DNA of 64,000 nt from Ampullaceana balthica (Eukaryota > Mollusca > Gastropoda > Lymnaeidae): the NCBI GenBank assembly GCA_944989445.1, contig CALYLW010000041.1:1188001-1252000 (forward strand). Direction: 5' to 3'. Each line of letters opens with the position of its first letter. Positions within the stretch are counted from its first letter, which is position 1. This document shows positions 12,000-24,408 of the stretch, piece by piece. A program made the translations under genes and the position numbers. A model generated the notes under the pieces. The model did no database searches. It was not told the DNA's origin and worked only from the letters and a program-made list of their open reading frames with translations.

Positions 12000-12310
12000 A
12001 TATACGAGCAACAAAGCCCGTTCAAGGACGTTCCGCCACTGTTTGGTGGCATGTTGTAACTCCCCTCCAACAGCCGCCTCGACTGGCATAATGTGCATCA
12101 CGTAATAAATAACTCATAAAAACAGAGCTTTTGACTATAAATCCCAACGCGCATAACTCAAAATAAAGTCTTGGAAGAAATACTGCACCAAAAATAACTC
12201 GTTTTGAACGTCCGTGTAAACATGTTCAATATGCTTGGCTGTAGGAGTCATATGTGTTTGAGGGACCAATCGATGACCGCACAGAACTAGCCTTTTATTA
12301 TATAGGATGT
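12000..12310. repeat. Dispersed repeat related to 21.8-24.0 kb
   Basis: Motifs such as ataaagtcttgg, accaaaaataactc and gtaaacatgttcaatatg are shared in order with 22.19-22.27 and 23.63-23.72 kb. Confidence 0.5.
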
Positions 12311-13184
12311 TTTATATATATTTATATATATATATATTAGGGCTGGTACTGATTAAAAAAAATTGTTTTATTAATAGGGAAAAAATTTAATAGATTAATT
12401 AAGATTAATTATATTTTTATAACGCATTCATTATTTCGCAAAATCGGTTAAGTTGCGGTAATTCCATGGCTCCCAAATTTTGTGACGTGACACAGCAAAT
12501 TTGTTCTGCTATGCAATAAATAAGGAAGAAAAACCTTTTTGTTTACGAGTGGACTTCTAAATAAATAATAATATTACGAGGGGAAAGTATGTAACAAAAA
12601 TATAAATTATTGATTAAATTGCAGAAAAAAATATTATAAATATTTTGGTAAATTTTATTCTATCAAATTAATTTTAAGTGATTAAAATGTTTAACGATTA
12701 ATTATCGATAATTTCCGCAGCCCTGATGTATATATGTATACAGTGCTTTCTTTTCTATACAAAATAAGTAAAAGCATTCCAGGCAGTAATAAAAATAAAA
12801 TAAGTGGAATAAAGGAACCGGTGTAACAGGCCAGATTAAACCCCTGACCAGAATAACCCGGGTATAATCTGGCCTAGGCCTGAATATACCCCCTCAGGCC
12901 AGAATATACCCCTTTGACAACATGGGGTTATATAGTACAAAATTGATGAATGACTTTTTAGACTTTCTCTTCATGTTGTAGCTCTGTCAGCAAAATTAAA
13001 CTCTTTTCTTAAGTAGCAAAATGATGTTAATTAAAATAAAATAATAATTATAAAATATTTTACAATGAATGAAATTTGTTTATAATTTCGACGATTCAAG
13101 ATCAAAAGTTACAGTCTATACAAATATTTATGGAATCGGAGTTTTTCTTTTTTGCATTTAATATTAACTTAATCAAGTACTACA

Positions 13185-13455
13185 TGATTAGTGGCAGTGC
13201 ACTGGACTGTCGTACCGATGGTCACGGGTTCAAATCCGAGTGAAGGCAAGGGTTTGTTCTCGGGGCCTAGGGCGTCCCTGAGTCACCCCGCTCCGAATGG
13301 GTACCTAACACTACATGTAGTTAGGCGGCTGGGTAATGCGTGGAACCCACAAAGCCGTGGCCTGTGAACGCTGCATCATTTGCAAACAGATCATCTGTCA
13401 TGGTCAATGGACGCAACTATCTTCTGCATAGAAGGTTGTCTGTATAGATAAGATA
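13185..13455 (+). repeat. tRNA-derived SINE (family A)
   Basis: A tRNA-like head (A-box-like tagtggcagtgcactgg, B-box-like gggttcaaatccg), body gggcgtccctgagtcacccc, and tail gcaactatcttctgcatag followed by GATAAGATAAG. The reverse copy is at 40874-41153. Confidence 0.88.
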
Positions 13456-13554
13456 AGATGATTATTTTTAAACAATAATTTAAGCGACATTATATTTATT
13501 GCTTTTCAAACGCTTGCGAACACTTCATATTCCTTACCTTTATTTTATCTTATC

Positions 13555-13760
13555 ATTTACAGACGCTTCTTCTATACAGAAGATTTTTGCGTCCTACGCT
13601 TATCATTGGTTTATGTATAGTCTTGCCTTGTTATTAGAGTTTTAAATGTTGATAGTGTTGGTTTTCCTGGTTTCCTCGCGCAACCCATTCCACATTTTGA
13701 TTCAAGTAGCCCTTTATTTGTTATGTAATGCCTGTGTTCATGTGTTGAATTACACTTTAT
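13555..13760 (-). mobile_element. LINE 3' end fragment
   Basis: It contains acagacgcttcttctataca, then gcgtcctacgcttat and cctggtttcctcgcgcaacc, the same order as the LINE tails at 24.4-24.6 and 40.7-41.2 kb. Confidence 0.75.
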
Positions 13761-14944
13761 CTCTGAGGAGGATGTAGTTGTCCTCTGTTCCTGTCAGAAT
13801 GTATCTTATGGCTCTGAAGTAACCGCCCCCCCCCCTCTCTTTTTTTCGTTTAATATGTACGCCTGGGTTGTTCAAGATCTCAAGTGCGGCCACAATATAA
13901 AATCTTTTCAAAAGTAAGGCCATAGTTGTGCTAAGACGCTTTCTTCTTGAAATTGTTATTGGGTTAAAAGTCATAATCTGCATTTGTTTTGAGACAGGTT
14001 GTATCACAATGATGTCCGTTTCTTCACCTGTGCTTTCTTGTTCCTTTTGTTGTAGGCTCTCATTGACATTACCTTTTTAACAGAATCACAGATTGGGTGA
14101 AGAACCCTGTTTATTGCTGTAAACTATGCAGTCATCAGTTTGTTCTTGGCTGCTTGTATTTCTGCGATCAAAGTTACACTTTTGATGCGACTGGGCTGGG
14201 TGGGTATTGGTACTCACTGTTAAATTCAGCATTTTTTGAATAGCTGTAAGTGTGCTCAGCACATCGGCGTTGACATGGTCCAAATAAGTTAATGGTTAAA
14301 CTGTTCCATCTTCCTCAGGCCTGAGATCCATAGGTAGCTTGGCTTTTCGGCCGTCCATACATCATTTCAAAAGGAGTGCACCTAGTTATTTGACTGGCGA
14401 CTTTTATTGAGAACTTCCTTTTCACCATGGTAAAGAATCAATCCCTTCTTTTGCTTGAAAAGGCTTTGCAGTTTGTCTAAATTGTGACTTGGCATTTGAT
14501 AGTTTCTCTAAAGGTTAGTCATGGATCCACTGGGGGTACTTAACTTTTGTTGTAGAGTAGAATTGTAAATACAGTTGGTCTTCCATGCTTGACAAAGTTT
14601 GTGCTCTGGTCGTTTTTGGAGTTTTATAGTGACCAAAAATGTGTTTTTAAAGTTGTAAAATCCTATTCGTCGACTCTGTAATGATTGGCCTAATGCAACA
14701 ATGTTACCATCATTCGCAACGTTGTAATACTCATTTATATTTACGCTTTTCAAAATAAATATGGCTGGTTTAAAATACAATAATAGGGCGCGACAAGCCA
14801 GAGGTTCTTTTCAATGCAGATTAAACGGAACACAATCCGTGCTTTAAAACAATAGATGAATGCATAGAAAGCGGACAATCCAACATTGGCGAAATCCAAC
14901 AAGGTTGACCGTACTGTTTTAAGAGTAACACAGGTAATTAAACA

Positions 14945-15330
14945 CCCCTGTAAAAACAAAGTTTTTGACTATAAATCCTTTATATATGAGACATAACTAA
15001 AAGTATTGATTATGTTCAAACGCGACAAACATTACAGACTGAAACCAACTTAACTCCCCTTTGCTGTAAAATGGGAGAGGGAGGTGTGGCTGGTCAGAAC
15101 TCAATGTGACACCTTAATGTAAACAATAGCAGGCTGCTACTTATATTTAGCAAGAGATAAACTAAAAAGGCATTAATTTTATTACGGTACGTTCGATCGA
15201 TCTGAAATTTTGATAAGATGCATTGTTAGGTGACACAAGTCTATGTGCAAAATTTCAGCTCGATGGCATCACGGGAAGTTTTAAAATATTTTCTTCTTTT
15301 TAGTCCACTTATAAAAACGTGGTTTTTAAA
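14945..15330 (+). repeat. R1-family repeat copy
   Basis: Starts gtaaaaacaaagtttttgac, core cgttcgatcgatctgaaatt, then aatttcagctcgatggcatc. Inside the Ginger-like element. A second partial copy follows at 15395-15745. Confidence 0.75.
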
Positions 15331-15394
15331 AATCTTTTTTTTTACCTCTATTTATTTTATTCTTTTTAGTCTAAGTGTAAAACCATAGAGTAAA

Positions 15395-15745
15395 TCAAAA
15401 AGTTTATTTCTTTAAACGCATAGCTTGATAAACATTTACAGACTTAAACTGACTGAATTACCCTTGCTGTAAACAAGGGGCTGTGTTCATCGATGACTGG
15501 GGTGAACTGGCACGTGGATGTAAACAATAGCAGACGGATGCAGATGCTATATAGAAATAAACTAAAAATGTATTAATTACGGTACATTCGATCGATCTGA
15601 AATTTTGATACAATGCATTGTAATCCAAGATCTATCTGTGGTAAAATTTTGAGATCTCTAGGACCATCAGAAGTGGTTTAATTTGACTTTGGAAAATTTG
15701 AAATTTTGCGGACAGACAGGAACGAAAGTAAGTTAATAAAAACGT
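15395..15745 (+). repeat. R1-family repeat copy (partial)
   Basis: Contains acattcgatcgatctgaaat and ends gcggacagacaggaacgaaa. It is adjacent to the copy at 14945-15330. Confidence 0.65.
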
Positions 15746-15884
15746 GGTAAAAAATTATTTGCGCTACTTGAACAAAGGTTTCTTTTGAATGTCTTAAGAC
15801 GCCGCAAAGGCAAACCGAGCTACAGATAAAGGTTCGGAAATACGACAAGCAACATTAGGGAAGTCAAACGATGTTTCCTACATA

Positions 15885-16080
15885 CAGTGGGACCCACTTA
15901 ACTCGAGCCCGGTTAACTCGTCAGCTCTATTAAGTCGACGTTTTTTTTTGAACCGCCAAATTCTCTCTTTGTCTTTGCATTTTCTCATCGGTTAATTCGA
16001 TTATTTTAAGTCGCCGAACCCTAATACCTCGAGCACAAAAGAGTGTCAAATTTGCCACTTAGTGTTGGTTATCTCGATCC
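15885..16080. repeat. Tigger-like transposon end
   Basis: Begins cagtgggacccacttaactc and contains repeated 'taactcgagc/attaagtcg'-type motifs typical of Tigger/pogo termini. No matching right end was found. Confidence 0.4.
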
Positions 16081-17242
16081 CCATGACCAATCGACAGCTT
16101 TTGAAAATGTTAGATGTGATTTTTTATAACCAAGTGAGGCATAAAATTTCTGCCTCGCTGGTGACGTCACAGCCCGCTTGCGTTAAGCTCGCAGCGCTGT
16201 GTTACTAACTTAAATCGCCAGCTTTTGAAAATGTTACTTATCAATAGGGCTGAACCGATCGGTTCGGCTACTCGGCATCGGCCGATTTTCGTATACTCGG
16301 AGATACTCAGCAATCGGCCGCGTAAGTGATGCAGATGCCAAGTATTACGTAATTGCTCCAATAGCAAAGATGCATGCAGAATCGCATGTCTAAAACATTT
16401 AGTTCCGTATGGAATAACAAAATGTACCCTGTTGTCATTGGCAACAATTCATCCTTCAACCTCATTTTGACTCTATTACTACTGCTTTGTTCTCATTGTT
16501 TCATTCATAAGAAGTGGCAGTGTGTAAAAGCCATTTAACTATTGGTTAGAATTAATGAAAATGTGTCAAAGTTGAAGGTTCAAAAGTTCAAAAGGAGTTC
16601 CTAATTTATTTGTGTACGTTTTTATAGAGAAGAGTTCGCTTTGTCATGAGTCATATATAGGTCATGATAGACCAGTGTTTCTCAAATATTGGTGCGCCAT
16701 ACTCAAAATAATGAAACATAATGATTTGATTAAATAAGCGAGGTCCACGAAATAAATGTTTGCAAGCGTTTGAAAAGCTATAACTATAGTCATTATCGCG
16801 CTTAAATTATCTTTAAAAATAATAATCAATTCATGTATTGCTTGAATTAGTCAACTCTAAAATTTTAAAATAAATAAACGCTGATTCCATCTATTCTTGT
16901 ATAGACTAACTTTAGATAAAAAGTACCATCCTATCAGAAATCGTAATAGAAGAAATTATTTTAATATTATTATTTTATTATAAATAAAACATCTTTTCTA
17001 CTTAAGAAACGAGTTTAACTTCTCTGACAAAGCGAAAAGACCAATAGAATGTCTAAATAAATAGAATGTCTAAATAGTCATTCAACCATTTTTTACTATA
17101 TATGTATCTCCATGTTGTCAAAGGGGTATATTCTGGCCTAGGCCAGATTATACCCGGGTATATTCTGGTCAGGAGTTTAATCTGGCCTGTTACACCGGAA
17201 CACCGCCCCGGTGCGTTACGCAGGAAAATAAGCATATATAAA

Positions 17243-20200
17243 TACAATGGAACCTCGATATACGTCTGCTTTGGTATAAGTCCAACTTGGTATACATCCT
17301 GTTTAGATGCGAAACAATGTGCTTGGTATACGACCTTTGTTTGGAATACGACCCGTTCCCCTGAACTTGTATGGAGTCGCCCTTAACTTAAATGACGTTA
17401 GCAAATTCCCTCCCCTTGTCACACGTCACCACATAAAGTTAGACGCCCTCAAATATGATGTCACAAAGTTTCGCCCCTCCCCCTTCCATAAAAGCCGTAT
17501 TTCTTATTTTAAATAAGCATGTTTCAAATCACTTTATAGTCATTAAAGAATGTATTTAGTCAAGTGTAAGGCTGCACTCTAAAATCGTAACACGCGTGAA
17601 GCCATTTAAATCGTCATTAAATAATTCTAATCACTCAAATACATTGATAGCTCAGTATACGTGTGCTTTGGTGTAAGTCCAACTTGGTATTCGTCCAGTT
17701 TTGACGCAAAACATTTAGTTTGGAATATGACCCTCGAGCTAGAACTTGTATGGGGGTCGTCCATAAAGAAGTCACACGATTTTGGTCCATTACCTTTCCC
17801 TCCACATCACATAAAGTTACCCCCTCAAATAAATAATATGTCATCTCAAAGTTTCGTCCCCTTCCCCCAATAAAATCCGTAATTCCTATTTGAAAATGAG
17901 CAGGTTTCAATTCACTTTTTTGTCCTTTAAGTATATATTTTGTTTAGTGTAAGGCTGCATTCCAATATCATACTTCGCCTCATCACACATTGTCATAAAA
18001 GTGTGACCTTCTCCCCCCCTAGATGCGTGACATCATTTTATACGCGATACTCAAGTGTTTTGGTACGGTAATTGCTACCATTCAGTGGATGATTCGTGCA
18101 AAAACGTGATTTTGCGTTTTTCTCGTAATTTTTGTTTAGCAAGTTCACTTACCATAAGTTCTAAGACAGTTAATGAGAGGAACCAAGCAACAATAAAAAA
18201 AATGGTTAGGATCACTACGAAGTTGAAAAAAAGGGATTGTTATATAAGATGAAATGGGTGTGCGTGTCCGGAACTTAATTGAAGCATGCCAAGAATGACA
18301 ATTTTTATGATTGTGAAAAACAAAGACAATATTAAATGGGGTGAAATCGATTACAAAAAAAGATCAGGGACATAAGGGCATGTTGAAAAATTTGCTTTCG
18401 ATCTAGATAACAGGAAAAAATGGTTTGTTCTTTTTATTTATGTATTTTTGTATTAAGCAGTGTTTAAATTATTTTTTTACATCATCATCATCGCCTGTCA
18501 TCTGGGGCATGGCCAAGAAACAAAGTCTCTCCAGGCATCCCGTTCCTGCGCCAATCTCTCTAACTGTCCCCAGCTGTGCCCACTCTTTTTGGAGTCCAGT
18601 TCCCTTCTCCAGGTCATTTTGGGCCAACCTCTTTTCTTCTTGCCTTGGGGGTTCCAAGTGAAGGCTTGTCTCACAATGCTGGATGCAGGCTTTCTGAGGG
18701 TGTGGCCAATCCATCTCCATCTGCGTTGGCGTATTAGCTCTTCCACTGGTTCTTGTTGTGTGCGTTGCCAGAGGTCCTCATTGGTAATGATGTTGGGCCA
18801 GCGGATTCAGAGAATTGTTCGGAGACATGTGTTTATAAATGTTTGAAGCTTTTTTGAACCGGCTGCTGTTGTTCGCCATGTTTCTGCTCCATATAGCAAG
18901 ACAGACTTCACTGTGGTGTTGAATATCCTGACCTTGGTCTGGAGAGTCAAGTTGTTGCAGCTCCAAACTTCTTTTAGCTGTTTAAATGCTGTTCTTGCTT
19001 TGCCAATACTCACTCTTACGTCTGTCCCTCCTTATGTGTCATTGATGCTACCGAGGTATGTAAAGCTATCTACCTCCTCAAGATTTATTCCTTCCAGTGT
19101 TATTGGTGTGTTGCTTGATGTATTTATTTTAAGGACTTTGCTTTTTCCTCTATGGATGTTCAGGCCAACGCAAGCAGAGAACTGTTACATAGTTAGTTTT
19201 CGCTTGCATCTGTTGCTGTGTGTGTAATAATAAGGCCAGATCATCCGCAAAATCCAGGTCATCAAGTTGTTTCCATGGTGTCCACTGGATACCATTTCTC
19301 TTCTGCTCTGTAGACATTTTCATCATCCAGTCAATGGTTAGCAGGAATAAGAAAGGCGAAAGTAGAAACCCCTGTCTGACTCCGGTCTTTACCCCGAAAG
19401 CCGCTGTTGTTTGTTGGCCATGAACAATTCTACATATTAGTCCTTCGCAAGAAGCCTTAATTATGTCTGTCAATTTTTGTGGTATCCCGTAGTGTCTTAG
19501 CAACTTCCACAAGGTTGGCCTGTCAACACTATCGAAAGCCTTCTCATAGTCAATAAAAAGTTGATGTATAGTGGTGAGTTCCACTCCAGGGATTGTTCCA
19601 ATATAATTCTCAGTATGGCAATCTGATCAGTGCATGATCTATCCTTTCTAAAACCTGCTTGTTGGTCTCTAAGATGGGTGTCTATTGCCTCTCTCATTCT
19701 GTTTGGCAGCACTCTGTTAAATACTTTGTTTGCTTTGGATAGCAGATTTATTCCTCTATAGTTGAAGCAAGAGCGAAGATCTCCTTTCTTCGGGAGCATA
19801 ATGAGATGTCCTTCTTTCTATCCGTCGGAATCTGTTCTTCCTCCCATATTTTTCTTTTATGTGGAGCATTTCGTAATATCTGCTGTCAAGGCTTCTGCCG
19901 GTATTCTGTCTGGACCTGCCGCTTTACCTTTCTTTAGTTGTTTAATTGCTCTGCTTATCTCTTGTTTTGTGGGTGTGCTGCAATCTATTTCTAGATCTTG
20001 TTCCGCTGTCTCTATATTGGGTGTGTATTGTGGGCTGTTCGGTTGAGGAGTTCTTCAAAATACTGTATCCATCTTTTTTCTGACCCTCTTCATCAGGTAT
20101 TGATTTCTCATCTTTAGTTTTAACAGGTCTCTCTGGAATTTTGAACTTTCCGGATAACTTCTTTATTGTATTGAATAGTTCTCTTGTGTTTCCATGGTAA

Positions 20201-21770
20201 GCTGCCTCTTCTGCTTCAAGTGCTAATCCTTCTAGTAGTTCTTTTTATCTGACTTTATACTACGTTTAACGTCTTTATTAGCTTCTGCGTATTCTGCTGA
20301 TGCTCTAGCTTTTTCGGTTCTGCTGCGGCTGTTGTTTAGATTTGCCTTCTTCTTTTTCCCATGTTGGATTTTCTCCTTGGTTTCATTAGAAATCCATTCT
20401 TTATGCGTTTGTTGTCTGGGGCCCAACACTTCTTCACAGGTTGTCTTGAGTATCTCTTTGATGCTTTTCCAGTTTTGTTCATTTGTTTCTTCGTTGCCTA
20501 GATCTTGTAAGATCTGGAATTTGTTGGATAACGTAAGTTTGAACTCATTAAGTTTTGGTTCCTCTTTCAAAAGAGTAGTTTTAAAACGTTGGCGCTTGCT
20601 TCCCTCACTTGTCCAATTCTTTTTCAGTTTGAGCCTTAGTTTGGCAATCAGTAGATGGTGGTCTTTTAACATCGTGGAGGGATCTTCTAAACTTTCTGCA
20701 GATACAGATATGGTCCATTTGGTTAGCTATTGACATATCTTGTGATATCTATGTTGCCTTGCGGATATTTCTATGCATGAAGAGGCTTCCACCGATGACC
20801 GGTCAATCTGCAGCACATAGATCTGATAGCCTTTCACCATTATCGTTCATCTCTCCGAGGCCGTGTGGTCCCATGAATTCTTCATATCCATTATTTTTGC
20901 TGCCTATTTTTGCATTTAGGTGGGCCATGAGTATAATCACATAGCTCCTAGGACACTTTTGGATAAGAGATCTTAGTCTGTTGTAGTAGTCCTCTTTGTC
21001 CTCTTCTTTACTGTCGTTGTTAGGAGCATATACCTGAATAAGATCCATATTGATCTCTTGCTTTTTGGTCCTAAATCTTGCGGTGATTGTCCGGGGACCT
21101 TGGGCTTCCCATCCAATAAGGGCGTTCTGAGCAGATTTGGAAAGCATAAATGCTACTCCTTGATTGTGAGCTGCATTTTCTTCTTCATGGCCTGAATATA
21201 GTAGCAGTTCTTCTGTGCTGAGCTTCATCTGGCCTGAGCCAGTCCATCAGGATTCACTTATCCCTAAGATGACTAACTTGTACCTTTGCATTTTGGCAGC
21301 AACTTGGGCAGTTTTTCCAGCGTCCAACATGGTCCTTACGTTCCATGTTCCTAAACTGGTGATTGCCTAGTGGAGAGGATGGTTGTCTGCCGGATGGTTT
21401 CCGGTTGGCTTTGGCCACCCAGCTTCATTAGTTCTCTGTTAAGAGACCCAAATTCTCCAAGGTCCAAGTTTCCTATTTTATTCTTTGTTCGTGTTTTTGT
21501 AGCAAGGCTTGTTTTACGGGAAGGGATGCTAGCCCTTTGCTCAACCCTCCTCCTCTCTCACCCAGGCTTGGGACAGGCTACGGCGGAGTTATTTTTTTAC
21601 AACCACGTCAATAAATGTTTAATTGTGTAAATTACAATACGATTATTTTCATGGGAACGGATTAATCATTTCCCCTCTATTTCTTAGAGTAAAACAGGTT
21701 TGGTTTACGTCCTTTTCTGTATATGTCCAAGGGTCTGCAACGGATTAAGGACGTATACTGAGATACTATA
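17243..21770. mobile_element. Tigger-like composite carrying MITE and LINE insertions
   Basis: The left end caatggaacctcgatatacg recurs at 17640 as attgatagctcagtatacg. A candidate right end (ggacgtatactgagatacta, reverse) is near 21750. In between lie MITE sequence (17395-17640, 17755-18045) and an RTE-like LINE. The boundary pairing is tentative. Confidence 0.5.
18469..21610 (-). mobile_element. RTE-like LINE, decayed
   Basis: Minus-strand frames in order: endonuclease (VYAPNNDSKEEDKEDYYNRL, MAHLNAKIGSKNNGYEEF), RT (LPKKGDLRSCFNYRGINLLS, QQAGFRKDRSCTDQI, YEKAFDSVDRPTLWKLLRHY, GVRQGFLLSPFLF, DDLDFADDLALLLHT), and C-terminal tail (KSVLLYGAETWR, RRWRWIGHTLRKP). Frames are broken by stops and frameshifts. 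The FADD catalytic box is intact. Confidence 0.87.
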
Positions 21771-23965
21771 TATATATATATATATACTAGAAAAATACCC
21801 GCACTTTGTAGCGGGAGTGTGCTGACCCTTTATCCAAGTAATAGTTGCTGGTTATTAAAAATTTTATTTGCAAAGTTAAATTTGATTCTTGCCGACCATA
21901 ATAACTAAATTTACAATTACCACCCTCGTCACTCAAAAATTTAATATATAATTACGAAACTGCATCGTATCACAATTGTAAGTTATATAATATTTTTAAC
22001 CTTGTCTATGAGATAAAGAACATGTGGCACTATCCCTTTAAAAGGCAAAAGCTAAGTGACTCATAGCGCAAATAAACAAAATTATAAATGTACTTTCTAA
22101 AATAATTAATAAAAAAAAACCGGTCGTATTAAAATGATATAAAAAATGTGCACACCATATTTAGACAATATAGAAAGCTGGCTGCATAAAATAAAGTCTT
22201 GTTATAAAGTAAATGTACTGGACCAAAATAACTCCTCCTTTTGACGTATTCACAATTGTTTTCACATGGAAATAATATTTAACATTTTTTATGTCTCTAT
22301 ATTTTACTATTTATATTTACGGTTTATAAGCAATGTTTATAATTTCAAAAAGGAATCTTTTTTTTTCTCCCTATTTCGGATAAGGCATCATATTTTGTAA
22401 ATTATATTCAATGCACACACACACACCAGATTTTATATATGTAAAATAAAATAAAAATGAAAAAAAAGATTCAACCGTCTGTTCATAAGTGCATCTTAAA
22501 AATGATTAAAAGGCAATTTTAGAAATGGCCTATGCTATTCTGAATACAAAGGAATGAACATAAAAACATATTCAATTCGCAATTCATATTAATTAAGCGT
22601 TTTCAGGATCACTTCATTAAAGTTAGTCAAGTTTTGTTAATAAATTTGGTATCGAGAGTTTATAATGTATATAAAGCTTAAGTAAACTGTTCTAAAGTGG
22701 AAGTTTATTTGACATAGGCCATCACTTTCAACATAAAATAAACTCGGTACATCTATGGTTTTTAATTAAATGTCGATTTATGAATTAAATTTTAAAAAAT
22801 CCCAATTTTATTAATTGCATATAAAATATTCATACAATGCATCGTGAAAATAATTGAAATAAAATAATTTAACCGCATATGTAATATATAAAGCTCAGTT
22901 GATAATTTTATGTTTGTTTGTTTGTATCCATTAAAAAAAGGCCACTGCTCTTTTGACATTTTTCCAAGAGATCTCTGCCACTGTCGTCTCTAAAAAAGCT
23001 CTTATATATTTACGACATTGCATCGTAACACAATTGTAATTAATACAATATTTGCAACAGCGTCTATGAGATAAAGATAATAAAGATAAATAAAGAAATT
23101 AGGCTATATTCCTAATTTTAAAAAAACAAACAAAACAAATCAATTTTATGTTAAAAACGCATGTGAAACCATGACAATAATTGATTTTAAAAATGACCTA
23201 TGTTAATCCATCATCAAAGGAATGAACATAACATATTAAATTCGCAATACAAAATAATTAAGCGTTTTCAGGATCACTTTATTTAGTTTAATCTACTTAT
23301 GTTAATAGGTCCGGTAGCCTAAATTTAAATAGTTTGAAAAAAATACTGACACAATAATTACATAAATAGGTTTTTATTAAATGTCGAGTTATGGAACAGA
23401 AAATAATTAAAACAAATTCGCAATTAAATTTAAACGTGTAAACAATTAAATCTAATGCATCGTGTGGCAGTTGTAATTAAATATGTTTACGTGTCTATCT
23501 AATATATAGAAAGTAACAGTAAAGAAAATGACAATTCTTTGTACTACACAGCTCAAATTATGAAGCGTACACGAAAATGTGCGCACCGTAATTAGACATT
23601 ATAATATTTTTTGAATGCGCACCGCTGAAAATAAAGTATTGGGGGAAAAAAACGTCACCAAAAGTAACTCCCTTTGAACGGCAATTGAACATCCGCGTAA
23701 ATTTGTTCAATACAGAAATGAGGTTAAATTTTTTATTCTTTGTCTCTGCATTTTCTAATTATTTAATTTACGGCATTTGGGCAAAAGGGACAATTACAAA
23801 AACTAACTTAAAACCACCTTCAGGATAAAAGGAACCGCCCTGCCAAATTTGGTCCCCGTCCGTCATTTGGTTTTTCACTGATTGTCTAACAGAAAGTCGA
23901 AAAGTGAAACATACAAACATACAAAGATACAAACACCAACTGAGCTTTATATATTAGATATATAT
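21771..23965. repeat. AT-rich dispersed repeat (family R2) in PRDM9 intron 3
   Basis: Bounded by (TA)n and by gagctttatatattagatat. The block around 22.48-22.62 kb (aaggaatgaaca, aattaagcgttttcaggatc) recurs at 23.21-23.28 kb, and gcacac/gcaccg...tagaca blocks recur at 22.15 and 23.58 kb. No protein frame. Confidence 0.6.
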
Positions 23966-24082
23966 TGATGTTTTTTTAATGCAGTGTAAAGAAATTGCTT
24001 CTGGCTGAAAGTTAACTATTATCAAAATTTAATTAAATATTATCTTAGTTTACTGGTTACTGATTATTAAAGTATTTTTTAG

Positions 24083-24212
24083 ATCAAGAAACAGATCCAA
24101 ATTAATGAGAAAGAAGTGGACAATGAAGAAGAAGTCCATATATACCCATTGAGGAAGAAGAGAACAGCAAATTTTATGTACTTATCTATCCCTGACGATG
24201 ATGATTTCCTGT
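24083..24212 (+). CDS. PRDM9: PRDM9 exon 4 (SSXRD-like motif)
   Basis: The acceptor is atttttttag|ATC and the donor is CTGT|gtaagt. The protein contains VHIYPLRKKR and then LSIPDDDDFL. This matches the SSXRD motif of vertebrate PRDM9 (KMYSLRERKG... EPQDDDYLY). SSXRD is a nuclear repression-type motif shared with SSX proteins. The last codon is split after one base and is completed by the next exon. Confidence 0.88.
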
Positions 24213-24408
24213 GTAAGTAATGGACTGGAGATGTCCTTAGGCATTAAAAAAAAATTCTTTAAGTTTCACGATAACAATTTTTACAATAACAAATTATAAT
24301 TATCTATGTAATAATTTCTATTTTTTTCCTGACAGTTGTCACTGAAATATGACTTTAACTTTTATGTGCTAAATTCATCATGAACAAAAATTGTATGCTA
24401 TACTTTCT

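Larger units (their letters stand above)
12822..17194 (-). mobile_element. Ginger-like DNA transposon, TSD CCGG
   Basis: It has long terminal inverted repeats beginning TGTAACAGGCCAGATTAAAC at both ends (right end reversed), extending roughly 100 bp closely and about 400 bp loosely, with 4-bp CCGG on both sides. TGT-starting termini and 4-bp duplications are features of Ginger elements, whose transposase is a Gypsy-type integrase. On the minus strand near 14300-14420, ASQITRCTPFEMMYGR and then (after one frameshift) KLPMDLRPEED look like the integrase C-terminal region. A SINE, LINE tail, R1 copies and a Tigger-like end are nested within. It lies in PRDM9 intron 3. Confidence 0.65.
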
